Source: Acetobacteraceae bacterium (GTDB taxonomy: Bacteria > Pseudomonadota > Alphaproteobacteria > Acetobacterales > Acetobacteraceae). Taken from it: a stretch of DNA of 64,000 bases. Position 1 is the stretch's first letter, and each line of letters opens with the position of its first letter. Location of the stretch: contig JAIYDS010000090.1 in assembly GCA_027487385.1 (NCBI GenBank), forward strand, positions 1-64,000, read 5' to 3'. The notes below the pieces were generated by a model, which saw only the letters and a list, made by a program, of their open reading frames with translations, searched no databases and was not told where the DNA came from. The position numbers and the translations under genes were made by a program. Positions 41,961-50,965 of the stretch are shown here, piece by piece.

Positions 41961-43141
41961 TGCGCGTTCTCCTCCTTGCCTCGACCTTTCATCCCCAAAT
42001 CGGCGGCGCGGAGACTTATGCTCTGAACATCGCGCGCGGCTTGTTTGCGCTTGGTCACACCGTCGATGTCGTCACAGATAGCGGCGCACTGCCACCCACT
42101 GACCGCCCAGCTGACGGCATTCCGATCCATCGTCTTTCCAAGTATCGGGACGCCTTCGGCGCCCAGGACCGCATATTGTGGGAAGAGATGGCCTTTGGCC
42201 TGCGGCCGGAACTGGCTGAGATAGTCGCGGCGGTCCGCCCCGACGCCATCGTCTCAAACAGCCTTGATCTATGCGTCATGGCCAAGCTCGTAAGCCTCAC
42301 TCAGAACATACCCTGGATCGCGTGTTTCCATGAGCAAGCGCCTGAACGTGAACCGCTTGGCACAGCAACCCTTCAGCTCTGCTACGGATTGCTCCAGCCT
42401 GATGCGGTGATCGCGGGCTCTGCCTTCTACATGAAGCGCGCGACCCAATTTGCGGCGCACCGAGCGCACCTCATCTATCACGGGATCGACACGGATGCGT
42501 TCCGCTGCAGCGATGAAGCGGCTGCCGTAGTGCGGCGACAATATGGTTTGGCGCCCGACGCTTTGATCGTCGCCTCACTCGGTCGCTTCAAAGCGCGCAA
42601 GGGGTTTCTCGATCTCCTTGAGGCGTTCGCCGTCGTTCCTCGGACCGCGCAAGACCTGGCACTCGTCATCGCTGGGAGCTTAAACTCAGCAAGCTCTGAG
42701 TACTTCGCTCAGATGACGGCCGCGGCTCAGAATTTGGGGCTAAGCGACCGGGTGATTTTTGACCAGACGCTGGCGCATCACGACATCCCACAGCTGCTTT
42801 CGGGAGCCGATATTGTGGTTCAAGCCTCTCTTGAGGAAGGTCTGGGTCTCGCCTTAATCGAAGCGATGTCGTGCGCTCGCGCGGTGGTGGCGACACGGAT
42901 CCCCGCGCACCTCGACGTTCTTGGCACATCTGACGCAGTGGTCCTGGCCGACCCGCAATCTCCTCGTTCGCTCGCGAGGGCAATCTCTACTCTGCGCCAA
43001 GACGCAGACCTTAGAGCACAACTGGGCGCGCGTGCGCGCGCTCACGTGTTGAGCCGCTTCTCTTTGAAGGCAATGTCGGAAGCGACCGAGCACCTTATCC
43101 AAACATGCATTTCAACCAGGATCAACAATGCGAGTACATGA
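41960..43141 (+). CDS. GT4-family glycosyltransferase (operon gene 6)
   Basis: A 393-residue GT-B glycosyltransferase. N-terminus RVLLLASTFHPQIGGAETYALNIARGLFALGHTVDVVT is the acceptor-side Rossmann fold with the GGAE motif. The donor side has ASLGRFKARKGFLDLLEAF and the EEGLGLALIEAMSCARAVVAT region with the ExxxxxxxE pair. It is a retaining enzyme likely using the NDP-sugar made by gene 5. Start at 41960 overlaps the upstream stop (TAATG). Confidence 0.85.
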   Translation: MRVLLLASTFHPQIGGAETYALNIARGLFALGHTVDVVTDSGALPPTDRPADGIPIHRLSKYRDAFGAQDRILWEEMAFGLRPELAEIVAAVRPDAIVSNSLDLCVMAKLVSLTQNIPWIACFHEQAPEREPLGTATLQLCYGLLQPDAVIAGSAFYMKRATQFAAHRAHLIYHGIDTDAFRCSDEAAAVVRRQYGLAPDALIVASLGRFKARKGFLDLLEAFAVVPRTAQDLALVIAGSLNSASSEYFAQMTAAAQNLGLSDRVIFDQTLAHHDIPQLLSGADIVVQASLEEGLGLALIEAMSCARAVVATRIPAHLDVLGTSDAVVLADPQSPRSLARAISTLRQDADLRAQLGARARAHVLSRFSLKAMSEATEHLIQTCISTRINNAST

Positions 43142-44054
43142 CAAGATCTGGTGGAATGGCTCGATCGTGCCTTGGGATGAGGCCCGGGTTCACGTCACGT
43201 CTGACACAGCCCAGAGAGGGCTAAATGTGTTCGAGGGATTGCGCGCCTACTGGCGCCCGTCTTCGCATGATTATGCAATCATTGGGCTGGACGCACATTT
43301 GGAGCGTCTGGAGAACTCCGCGCGTTTGCTTTCCATCCCTGCTGGCGACGTCAAGGCGCGCATGCTGTCGGGTTTGCGCCAACTGGTAGGAACGATCGAG
43401 CAACCGTCCGACCTCTATCTTCGTCCGACTCTCTATATAGATGCGGGCGCCTACGATATCGACCAAGCAAACATCGTGACGGGTGAGTTCATTAGCTGGC
43501 GCCCGGCGGCAGCCATCGAACGCCGCGCTCTCCGGTGCAGCATTTCTTCCTGGCTGCATACGCCGGCCCAATGCCTGCCGCCACATGCAAAAATTGGCGC
43601 GGCGTACACCGCCTTTCGCCTCGCACGGCTCGACGTGCAGGCTAGAGGTTTTGACGAAGCCCTCCTCGCAAACGCCGACGGAGACATCACCGAAACACCA
43701 GGCGGCGCCATTTTCATTGTGCAGGATGATCAGCTTGTGACGCCCCCCCTCGAGACGGGCATCTTGCCCAGTATCACCCGCCGGATAGTCATCGAAACCC
43801 TCGCTCCGTTGCTCGGCATCAGATGCAAACAACGCCGGCTTCGCCGCGGCGATATCGTTGGCGCGACAGCCGCCCTCATTGTTGGAACGCTTGACGAAAT
43901 CTCTCGCATTACCGCCCTCGATGACCACGTCTTCGGCTCCGGCCTCGATGGAGATATGGTCTCCCAATTAGACGTCGCCTATCGAAACCTATGTAGGAAC
44001 GGCGCCGCTGGTGGTTGGGTAAGCCTCTTTCCTGGACGAGAGCGCGCTCAGTGA
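43128..44054 (+). CDS. Class IV (BCAT-like) PLP aminotransferase (operon gene 7)
   Basis: A 308-residue fold-type IV enzyme resembling branched-chain or D-amino acid aminotransferases: WWNGSIVPWDEARVHV, RGLNVFEGLRAYW, the PLP lysine K155 in PPHAKIGAAY, and a cofactor-binding Glu near 188 (GDITETPGGAIFIV). It would supply or consume an amino group for the product. A PLP enzyme of this class inside a sugar operon is unusual; sugar aminotransferases are normally fold-type I. Confidence 0.8.
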   Translation: MRVHDKIWWNGSIVPWDEARVHVTSDTAQRGLNVFEGLRAYWRPSSHDYAIIGLDAHLERLENSARLLSIPAGDVKARMLSGLRQLVGTIEQPSDLYLRPTLYIDAGAYDIDQANIVTGEFISWRPAAAIERRALRCSISSWLHTPAQCLPPHAKIGAAYTAFRLARLDVQARGFDEALLANADGDITETPGGAIFIVQDDQLVTPPLETGILPSITRRIVIETLAPLLGIRCKQRRLRRGDIVGATAALIVGTLDEISRITALDDHVFGSGLDGDMVSQLDVAYRNLCRNGAAGGWVSLFPGRERAQ

Positions 44055-44731
44055 AACCTAGCATACTTACCTTCGACATTGGATCGACGCTGATCCATCC
44101 GAACTTCGTAGCGCTGCGTGAGTGGGTGGGGGAACATACGGGTATTCGCACAGATGCCGCCACAGTCGAATACGCATTTCGGCGCGCACTCGCGGGCGAC
44201 GTATTTTCTGCGAATAACGGCGAAGACGCGGCGGCGCTGCGCTTCTTCTCGTTCATTGGCTGCGCAAGTACGACGAAGGTACTTTGGCTGGACTGGTGGG
44301 CGAGCATTGTACGATCGGGCGGTGCGGGGTCATGGCTCTACACCGTGCTTGATCCCCAGGCGCACGAGACGCTGCGCACACTGAAAGATAGCGGTTGGCG
44401 ATTGGTGGCAGCTTCAAACAGTGATGGCACGCTTCGGGCCGAGCTCACCGCGTTTGGCCTAATCGAATTTTTTGAAGCCACTTACGATTCTCATGATATC
44501 GGTGTCGCGAAGCCCGAGCCGGAATTCTATCGATACGTCCTCAATGATATCGGCGGATCGCGCGCCGTCCATATCGGCGACGACTTGCTTAAAGACGTGC
44601 TAGGCCCTCTAGCCTCCGGCTTCTCGAGCGCCATCCTCTTTGATCCAGCGAATATTTACAAAGGTACGCCCCCCGGCGCAAGAATTGCGCAGCTCGCTGA
44701 CCTCATCGGCACGCTGGATCGGATCGCATGA
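44051..44731 (+). CDS. HAD-family phosphatase-like protein with altered motif I (operon gene 8)
   Basis: A 226-residue HAD protein with a GTG start overlapping the upstream stop. Motif I reads FDIGSTL, so the usual second Asp (DxD) is Gly. Motif II Ser is in VAASNSDG, motif III Lys in GVAKPEPEFY, and motif IV is IGDDLLKD. REG-2-like HAD proteins also show a Gly here. It may hydrolyse poorly, use another acid, or act as a binding protein. It has a helical cap between motifs I and II. Confidence 0.8.
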   Translation: MKPSILTFDIGSTLIHPNFVALREWVGEHTGIRTDAATVEYAFRRALAGDVFSANNGEDAAALRFFSFIGCASTTKVLWLDWWASIVRSGGAGSWLYTVLDPQAHETLRTLKDSGWRLVAASNSDGTLRAELTAFGLIEFFEATYDSHDIGVAKPEPEFYRYVLNDIGGSRAVHIGDDLLKDVLGPLASGFSSAILFDPANIYKGTPPGARIAQLADLIGTLDRIA

Positions 44732-45525
44732 GAAACGCCACCGATGATCTGAAGCTCGCTCATTACATGGCAGACGCCGCCGACATTTTGTGTCGGCGCG
44801 CTTTTGGTATGGCCGGCTCTACCACGAAGAAAGCTGACGGCTCGCCTGTCAGCGCCGTCGATGTTGAAGTGGAGCGCGCCATAACGAATCTCATCAGAGA
44901 ACACCGGCCAGACGATGAGGTGTTCGGTGAAGAACATTCAGAAGGCGGCGAGCCTCTCACCGACGATGCCGTCTGGATCATCGATCCGCTAGATCACACC
45001 CGCCATTTTACACGTGTTAATCCCAACTACGGCGTGCTCATCGCCTTGATGGTTGGCGGGATCGCCGAGGTAGCGGTCGTGTCGGCTCCGAGCCTGAATC
45101 ATCGCTGGGGCGCCGCGCGCGGCCAAGGCGCCAACGGCAACGGCAAGAGACTTCAAACGTCTGCAACGCCCCTTGTTGAGCAGGCGCATCTGGCGCTGGC
45201 GGGTCACCGCGAATGGGTGAACCGCTACGATTGGGGCTCGGTATTGAAACTCATGGACCGGGTCAGCTATCTCTGCGGCACGCCGGGCGGGTTTTACCCG
45301 GCCATGCAAGTCGCTGCCGGGCAGCTCGACGCCTTTGTCGAACCCTGGGGTGCGGTGTGGGACCATGCGGCGCTCGCTTTGATCGTCGAAGAGGCCGGCG
45401 GGCGCGCGACAACACTGAAAGGAATGGCACCCACCGGGGGATCACTGCTTGTCAGCAATCGCCTCCTACATGACGAGTTATTGGATTACTTCGCGAATCC
45501 TGCGCCGGCTGGAGACGCCGCATGA
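44728..45525 (+). CDS. Inositol-monophosphatase-family phosphatase (operon gene 9)
   Basis: A 265-residue metal-dependent phosphatase. Motif A is IIDPLDHTRHF, where His replaces the usual Gly of DxxDGT; an upstream metal Glu pair is in FGEEHSE. Motif B is WDHAALALIVEEAGGRAT. Members dephosphorylate inositol, histidinol, fructose-1,6-bis-, galactose-1- or PAP substrates. Here a phospho-sugar or cyclitol intermediate is likely. Coupled by ATGA at both ends. Confidence 0.85.
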   Translation: MRNATDDLKLAHYMADAADILCRRAFGMAGSTTKKADGSPVSAVDVEVERAITNLIREHRPDDEVFGEEHSEGGEPLTDDAVWIIDPLDHTRHFTRVNPNYGVLIALMVGGIAEVAVVSAPSLNHRWGAARGQGANGNGKRLQTSATPLVEQAHLALAGHREWVNRYDWGSVLKLMDRVSYLCGTPGGFYPAMQVAAGQLDAFVEPWGAVWDHAALALIVEEAGGRATTLKGMAPTGGSLLVSNRLLHDELLDYFANPAPAGDAA

Positions 45526-46460
45526 GACCCGAGATCAGCTCCGAGTGGATCGATTACTTCCAGCGCAACGGCTTTCCACATGCACGCGGCCTCGACACAG
45601 GTATGGAGGGCGCAGTCTACGTGCTCGTGCCAGATCAACTTGTCGCGAAGGTCTGGATCAAAAAAAAGGATGGCGAACTCGCGCAGCTCAAGGCTTTCTA
45701 TGATGCGATAGCGACCGAGGGCGGCCAAATCGCGACCCCTGAGATTAGGGAAATTCGCGTCGTCGATGGCGTTTCAGTTTCAATTGAACGCTTCCTTCCG
45801 GGATCGCTACTGCAGGTCCTCACGCCAGACAACGCATCGGAGGCGAACAAGAAGGCCGTGAAGGCCATTATACAGACCTTGAGCTTCCTTCGGACTGTTC
45901 GTCCTAAGCCAGAACTATTGCGCTTATCCGTGCTAGGTGAAGACGCTCCGTGGGATCGAGCGGCGACATGGAGTGGCGCCGTTGGTGCGCTCCTGAACCG
46001 GCGTCTTGCCCGCTATGGTGATCAGCTACAAAATCGAGTGCGCGATTTCAGCGCTATTCTCGAGGCGTCGTCGAGATTCCTGGCGTCGCGTGATGATTTG
46101 CCGCTCAGTCTCATCCACGGCGACCTATGTGGCGCCAACATCATGATCGACACTGAATCGAAGCCGCTTTGTGTCTTCGATTTCGGCTTCCTGTCGACGA
46201 TTGGGGATCCCGCATTCGACGCTAGCATTTCGAGCGGCATCTTCAACATGTATGGCCCCGCCGCCCGGACGATCGACGATGAAGTAACATTCGCAGTTTC
46301 GGAGGAGCTCGGTTATCCTCGCAAGGTTCTGCTTGCTTATCGTGCAATATACGCCCTCCTCACTAGCAACGCCTATTCACCTGAAGGTACGGACGGCCAC
46401 TTCCAATGGTGTGTCAACATGCTGCGCCGGGACGACGTTCGCGCGTCGCTTGAATTATGA
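45522..46460 (+). CDS. APH/choline-kinase-fold phosphotransferase (operon gene 10)
   Basis: A 312-residue kinase-like protein. The catalytic loop is LIHGDLCGANIMID and the metal-binding motif is VFDFGFLSTIGDPAFD, the normal APH arrangement (HGDxxxxN ... D). The ATP lysine is probably in QLVAKVWIKK. Sequence alone does not separate sugar kinases of this fold from aminoglycoside or amine kinases. Given gene 5, sugar-1-phosphate formation is the simplest role. Confidence 0.8.
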   Translation: MRPEISSEWIDYFQRNGFPHARGLDTGMEGAVYVLVPDQLVAKVWIKKKDGELAQLKAFYDAIATEGGQIATPEIREIRVVDGVSVSIERFLPGSLLQVLTPDNASEANKKAVKAIIQTLSFLRTVRPKPELLRLSVLGEDAPWDRAATWSGAVGALLNRRLARYGDQLQNRVRDFSAILEASSRFLASRDDLPLSLIHGDLCGANIMIDTESKPLCVFDFGFLSTIGDPAFDASISSGIFNMYGPAARTIDDEVTFAVSEELGYPRKVLLAYRAIYALLTSNAYSPEGTDGHFQWCVNMLRRDDVRASLEL

Positions 46461-47218
46461 CCGAGAAAGCCCACACCGATGGCGGCTCTTGCTACGCATT
46501 TGACAGCCGCGGGTACACCGTCCGCTCAGGTTTTCTCACCCCTGGAGAGGTGCAAAGGGCTCGCGAAATCTTGACGGAGCTACCACTCGCACAAGATGCT
46601 TGGAACCCGGATCAACGCCGCGCCCTCAATATTCATCGTTCTAGTGGGTATTTGACTGATCTCGCGCATGAACTTTTTCAATTGCCACTTACTCGGGCGC
46701 TGATTAGCTACCCTCACCGTCTGTTAGAAAGTTACGCCCTGGTGCGGACACGGGGCGCGCTCGACCTCCACGGGGGCGCTTCAGAGTTTCTTGCCGGGAT
46801 CGACATTCACGATCACTCTGCCCAAGCAGCCATTCTGGCTGGACGTCCCTATGCACTCCGCGTCAAGGTATTGATCTATTTGGATGACGTCCTCGACACG
46901 CCAGATGGTCGCTTTACATATGTCGAGGGATCGCACAAAGCCGGGCTTTCTTTCCATCGCTCCTTTCCGCGTGGAAGGCAGGACGCCCAACACCTAATGC
47001 GCACAGTAGAGGTGCGCGCCGGCGACGCCATTTGGCTCAACGAAGCGCTGCTCCATGGCGCAGACGTAAAGACTTCCGATACGCCGCGGCGTCTGCTTGC
47101 CTACACGTTCGGTCCCACCTTCATGGCAAGTTGGAGTGAGCTCAGCTGCGACCAATCGCTCGAACGAAGTGGTTATGCCGCATCGGAGAGCGAGAACTCA
47201 CAAGGCGGCGCCGCATGA
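46457..47218 (+). CDS. PhyH-type Fe(II)/2-oxoglutarate oxygenase-like protein (operon gene 11)
   Basis: A 253-residue protein of the phytanoyl-CoA dioxygenase family. Recognisable parts are KVLIYLDDVLDTPDGRFTYVEGSHKAG, and the distal iron His plus 2-oxoglutarate Arg region LLHGADVKTSDTPRRLLAYTF. The proximal HxD pair is not obvious (an IHDHS segment is the best candidate), so activity is not certain. It would hydroxylate or further oxidise the sugar or its aglycone. Confidence 0.7.
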   Translation: MTEKAHTDGGSCYAFDSRGYTVRSGFLTPGEVQRAREILTELPLAQDAWNPDQRRALNIHRSSGYLTDLAHELFQLPLTRALISYPHRLLESYALVRTRGALDLHGGASEFLAGIDIHDHSAQAAILAGRPYALRVKVLIYLDDVLDTPDGRFTYVEGSHKAGLSFHRSFPRGRQDAQHLMRTVEVRAGDAIWLNEALLHGADVKTSDTPRRLLAYTFGPTFMASWSELSCDQSLERSGYAASESENSQGGAA

Positions 47219-48018
47219 GCGTACTGACGCCAGTCGTGACGGCGAGCGACCAAAATTTTCTGCCGGGCCTCTATACACTTCTTGCTAGTCTTCAGCATTA
47301 TACTCCACGCCGCGCCGTCCATGTGCTTGATTGCGGCATTCACCTCGTAGCTCGTCAGCGCCTCGACCAGCGCTTTCCAAACCTTCACTGGACATCGCTC
47401 TCAGTCGACGTGGATTTACCTCTCCCAAGCGTCGCCTCACGCGCCAGCTACGCCCGGTTTCAGATCGGAGATATCTTTACCGCTGACGCTCGCGTACTCT
47501 ATTTGGATGCCGACGTTGTTGTGGCATCCAATATCGACGAGATCGATGACATCGTGCTGGGTCCGTCCGACATTGTTGCTGCGTGCCTTGAACCCTACAC
47601 ACCGACATTTGCGGCGCAGAACGGCGTCCACGATTTTCATCGCTTGGGTTTTGACGGCGGCGAACCCTACTTCAATGCTGGCGTCATGCTAGTTCGCCCT
47701 CGCGCCTGGCAAGAGGCGGGCATTGCGGAACGCGCTGCCGCCTACCTCAGACGTAAAGACGTGAGAATTACGCTGTTCGATCAAGAAGCTCTTAATATAG
47801 TACTTGCTAGACGGTGGCGCGAACTTGCCCCCAAATGGAACGTGAGCCGATTCTGGATGAAACGCGAACGACGCGAAAGAAATCCTAGCATCTTGGAAGA
47901 AGCCAAGCTTGTACATTTTCTTTCGAAGGCGAAACCGTGGTCAGCCCCGCATGACGTACACCCCTGGTTGCTGGATCACTACCGCAGATTTGCGCCGGAT
48001 GGCGATCTAAGTCCATGA
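47215..48018 (+). CDS. GT8-family glycosyltransferase (operon gene 12)
   Basis: A 267-residue retaining GT-A enzyme. The metal-binding DxD is in VLYLDADVVV, the family motif PYFNAGVMLV follows, then FDQEALN, and near the C-terminus HFLSKAKPWS, the GT8 HxxxxKPW motif. GT8 enzymes transfer glucose, galactose or N-acetylglucosamine from UDP-sugars. It is the second of three glycosyltransferases in the operon. Confidence 0.85.
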   Translation: MSVLTPVVTASDQNFLPGLYTLLASLQHYTPRRAVHVLDCGIHLVARQRLDQRFPNLHWTSLSVDVDLPLPSVASRASYARFQIGDIFTADARVLYLDADVVVASNIDEIDDIVLGPSDIVAACLEPYTPTFAAQNGVHDFHRLGFDGGEPYFNAGVMLVRPRAWQEAGIAERAAAYLRRKDVRITLFDQEALNIVLARRWRELAPKWNVSRFWMKRERRERNPSILEEAKLVHFLSKAKPWSAPHDVHPWLLDHYRRFAPDGDLSP

Positions 48019-48908
48019 TCCCTAATCACGTGCACTTTATTTTCGGTCTCGATCAAGCATTTGGAGGCAAGCCGTTTTCCTTTGTTCATTTTCTGGCCGT
48101 TTTAAGTGCCAAGAAAGTCAATAAACCCGACGAAATTGTGTTTCATTACGAGTATGAGCCAGAGGGCGAATGGTGGGAACGCGCAAAGCCGTTCCTCACG
48201 TTGGCTCGTGTTAACGCGCCGCGATATTTTAATGGGCGCGCCCTTGAACACTTTGCGCACCGCGCGGACGTGCTGAGGCTACAAATCTTGCTGGCTGAGG
48301 GCGGCATCTATCTGGACGCGGATACGTTCTGTGTCACACCGTTCACACCGTTGCTCAAAGAATCCACGGTCCTTGGCATTGAGCCCAATGCTGGCCTTTC
48401 GAATGCGGTCATTCTGGCGGCGAAGGGGGCGCAGTTTCTCAAGGTTTGGCTCGATACCTATTCTTCGTTTGATAGTAAAGACTGGCGGTCGCACTCAATC
48501 CGGATGCCTTTTCGTTTGAGCAAGCGGCACCAGGATCTCCTTCGGATCGAAGGCGGTCAGGCATTTTGTTTTCCCACATATGATGACCCCATGCATATAT
48601 TGCTATGGAAAGAAGAAGCAAGCCTTGGACAGCGCGTCTCTGGACTATTTCGTGTACTTCGTGACATTCCGTACTATTTGAGCGACGAGTGGCCGGTTAG
48701 TTTCATGCCCTATCTGCGATCAGTGCTCGCGCAGCGTGCGGACTTTTATTTCCGCTTGCGATCCGCGTATTGCGTTCACCTTTGGGAAAGCCTTTGGTGG
48801 GACCGATACTTGCGTGACCTCGCTCCGGAGGCTCTCTCGAACAGGCGTACTTTGTTTGCAGCGCTGTCCGCGGACGTATTGGGCGAAAATTTTCTGTCGT
48901 TATCATAA
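48015..48908 (+). CDS. GT32-like (OCH1-type DxD) glycosyltransferase (operon gene 13)
   Basis: A 297-residue enzyme. The N-terminus IPNHVHFIFG corresponds to the IPKxIHxxW start of GT32 proteins. The core RADVLRLQILLAEGGIYLDADTF holds the DxD metal site. It likely adds the third sugar, from a nucleotide-activated hexose. It is the last gene of the operon; a strong hairpin at 49074-49095 lies 166 bases downstream. Confidence 0.8.
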   Translation: MIPNHVHFIFGLDQAFGGKPFSFVHFLAVLSAKKVNKPDEIVFHYEYEPEGEWWERAKPFLTLARVNAPRYFNGRALEHFAHRADVLRLQILLAEGGIYLDADTFCVTPFTPLLKESTVLGIEPNAGLSNAVILAAKGAQFLKVWLDTYSSFDSKDWRSHSIRMPFRLSKRHQDLLRIEGGQAFCFPTYDDPMHILLWKEEASLGQRVSGLFRVLRDIPYYLSDEWPVSFMPYLRSVLAQRADFYFRLRSAYCVHLWESLWWDRYLRDLAPEALSNRRTLFAALSADVLGENFLSLS

Positions 48909-49029
48909 GCGTATTCACGTCGATTTGGGCATGGCGGGGAGTTCCCTTTTTGAGACCTCTGCGGAACCCGCGCTGATCGGCTGTTTGAGGCGTGGTTGTG
49001 GCCAGGAAACGGTGGCGTGGATTGAGGGG

Positions 49030-49062
49030 AGGGAATGGCGGCGCACCCGCTGGCGCCCACCT
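49030..49062 (+). repeat. Dispersed repeat core, copy 3
   Basis: GGGAATGGCGGCGCACCCGC and the bases after it match the core of the repeats at 1440-1580 and 19070-19212. The longer flanks are not conserved here. It sits between the operon end and the tail-fibre gene end. Confidence 0.5.
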
Positions 49063-49073
49063 TCAGTGCGAGC

Positions 49074-49095
49074 GGTGCGGCGGAGCCGCCGCACC
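49074..49095. terminator. Hairpin between convergent operon and tail-fibre gene
   Basis: GGTGCGGCGG followed by AG and then CCGCCGCACC is a perfect inverted repeat, forming a stem of about nine pairs with a tight loop. It lies between the rightward GT32 gene and the leftward tail gene and could terminate both. It has no T run. Confidence 0.5.
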
Positions 49096-49122
49096 CCTAT
49101 CAGCCATGACGCTCGTTCTGGC

Positions 49123-50955
49123 TCACGGGATCCGCCTCTTCGTCACTTGCACCGCCAGCGCCGCCGCGGCGAGGTCCACCGTCGACGCGCTGACGTTCCG
49201 CGCCGTGACGCGCACGCTGTTGTTCGACCACACATGGCAATCGAGCACGAAGGCGATGCTGCTGCTGTCGAGCGAGGCATCGGCGAAGTCGCCGCGCCGC
49301 GCGCCAGGCACCGCGACGTCGATGTTCGCCGTCGCGCCTGCGGTCAGGCTCGGTAGGTCCCAGGTGGCCTCTAGGGCTAGGCTGCGCGTCCCCACTGGGA
49401 CCGACGGGCAGCCGTACAGCACCGCAGGCGCCGCCTCCGGCAGCCCGAACAGCCGCAGCGCCTCGAGCTCGATCTGTCCGTCAAAGCCGACGATGCCCAC
49501 CTGCGCAAAGGCCACGCCGGCGCCGACCCGGATCGTCTGCCGCCGATTCAGCGACGAGTCCGCCATCACCGCGCCGGCATTCCAGCCCTTCGCCGGGCTG
49601 TTCCACTGCATGGTCGTGCCGGAGGCCAGCACGTCGCCGGCGATGTTCTCCCGTACATTCGCCGCGCCATCGAACACCCGCACAAACAGACGTCCGCCAT
49701 CGACGCCGCCGACCAGCCAATGCGCCAGTGCAAACTCCTTGGCCGAGGAGGTATCCACCACGAAGGCCATGCCGCGATTGGCGTCTAACAGCAGCCCGCG
49801 CGCGGTTGCGGCAATCCCGTCCAGCCCGTTGAAGCACAGTCCCGTCAGCGTGGTCGTCGCGGTGGTCGAGCTGGCCAGTGTCGCCAGCTTCTCGACGCCG
49901 ATCTCGGTGCCGCTCTGTCGGAAGGCCGCAGCGCGGAGATTGGGCACCGCCTCCAGCAGCCGCAGCAGCCGCGAGGCCGGCGCGCGGTGCCGGTTGATCA
50001 CCGCATTGCCCGCGCGGTCCGCGGTCGCGGTGTAGTCGATCCGGACGGCATAGGTGTTGGCCCAGGCCACCTCGTACTCGCAGTCGGTCGCGCTGCCGGT
50101 GTGCCGAGCCACAATCGGCGAGCAGGCCTCCATCCGCAGTGCGCGGCCGATAATTGCGGTGCCATCCGTCTCGTTCAGGAAGGGGATCGCCACGTTCGGG
50201 TCGAGCTGCCGCAGCTCGAAGTTCGGCCCGTCGAAGACGTGCCGGTTGTGGTTGTTGTAGCCGCCCGCGCCCCGCGAGATGCGAATGCCGTAGCGGTCGA
50301 TCGTCGGGTTGATGCCGGTGGCGAGGGCGAAGTGGCCGCCATAGTAGCGGATCGACGTGTTCCAGGCGGTCGCCGTCTCGGCGCGGATGTCGAGGCCGTA
50401 GCGGTTGTTCAGGATGCGCAGCAGGTGGAAGGTGCTGTCCTCGACGCCGCGGCCATCGCCCAGCGTGCGCATGCCGATGGTGAAGCCGGAGACCAGGCGC
50501 AGATCGACGACCGTGGCATCGATGTTGCGCACCAGGATGCCGATATCGGCCTCGGAGGCCCAGTCGGATTGGATCTGCCTGACCACCTGCAGCCCGGCGT
50601 AGAGCTTCTCGCCGTTGCGCGTGGTGCCGCCATCGCCCAGCGTCAGGACCGTAGCCGGCGCATTGGCGGCGCCGGTGTAGCGGATGACCCCGCGCATGAT
50701 CAGCCCGCGGGCGCCGCCGCCCAGCGTGACCCCACTGCCGACATTCCAGGTGCCGGGCGGGATGACGGCGAACTTCTGGTCCGCCGCGGCGCGATCAAAG
50801 CAGGACTGGATGGCGCTGCGGTCGTTCGCCACGCCATCACCCAAGCCGCCGAAATCGGTCGGCAGCACGGCCTCCCGATCGCGGAGGTACTTCGCGAAGT
50901 CGGTCTTGTTGAGGTTGGCGTTGAGGACCAGCAGGTCATCGATGCGCGCCGGCAT
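49123..50955 (-). CDS. Beta-helix phage tail fibre / tail spike protein
   Basis: A 610-residue protein. The first part (ARIDDLLVLNANLNKTDFAKYLRDREAVLPTDFGGLGDGVANDRSAIQSCF) is a pectate-lyase-like start in which GDGVANDRSAI matches the GDGxTDDTxAI motif of tail spikes. A long right-handed beta-helix follows. The last 150 residues are a separate domain, duplicated at 18480-18926. Such fibres bind or degrade surface glycans. Its start lies 11 bases after the stop of the primase-tail fusion. Confidence 0.75.
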   Translation of the reverse strand: MPARIDDLLVLNANLNKTDFAKYLRDREAVLPTDFGGLGDGVANDRSAIQSCFDRAAADQKFAVIPPGTWNVGSGVTLGGGARGLIMRGVIRYTGAANAPATVLTLGDGGTTRNGEKLYAGLQVVRQIQSDWASEADIGILVRNIDATVVDLRLVSGFTIGMRTLGDGRGVEDSTFHLLRILNNRYGLDIRAETATAWNTSIRYYGGHFALATGINPTIDRYGIRISRGAGGYNNHNRHVFDGPNFELRQLDPNVAIPFLNETDGTAIIGRALRMEACSPIVARHTGSATDCEYEVAWANTYAVRIDYTATADRAGNAVINRHRAPASRLLRLLEAVPNLRAAAFRQSGTEIGVEKLATLASSTTATTTLTGLCFNGLDGIAATARGLLLDANRGMAFVVDTSSAKEFALAHWLVGGVDGGRLFVRVFDGAANVRENIAGDVLASGTTMQWNSPAKGWNAGAVMADSSLNRRQTIRVGAGVAFAQVGIVGFDGQIELEALRLFGLPEAAPAVLYGCPSVPVGTRSLALEATWDLPSLTAGATANIDVAVPGARRGDFADASLDSSSIAFVLDCHVWSNNSVRVTARNVSASTVDLAAAALAVQVTKRRIP

Positions 50956-50965
50956 GGCGGGCCTC

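Noticed and set aside
37147..48908. Operon as an O-antigen or capsule locus
   Set aside because: No flippase, polymerase, ABC exporter or chain-length gene is present, and SIR2, Nudix and PhyH genes are not usual there. A role in surface glycan modification is not excluded.
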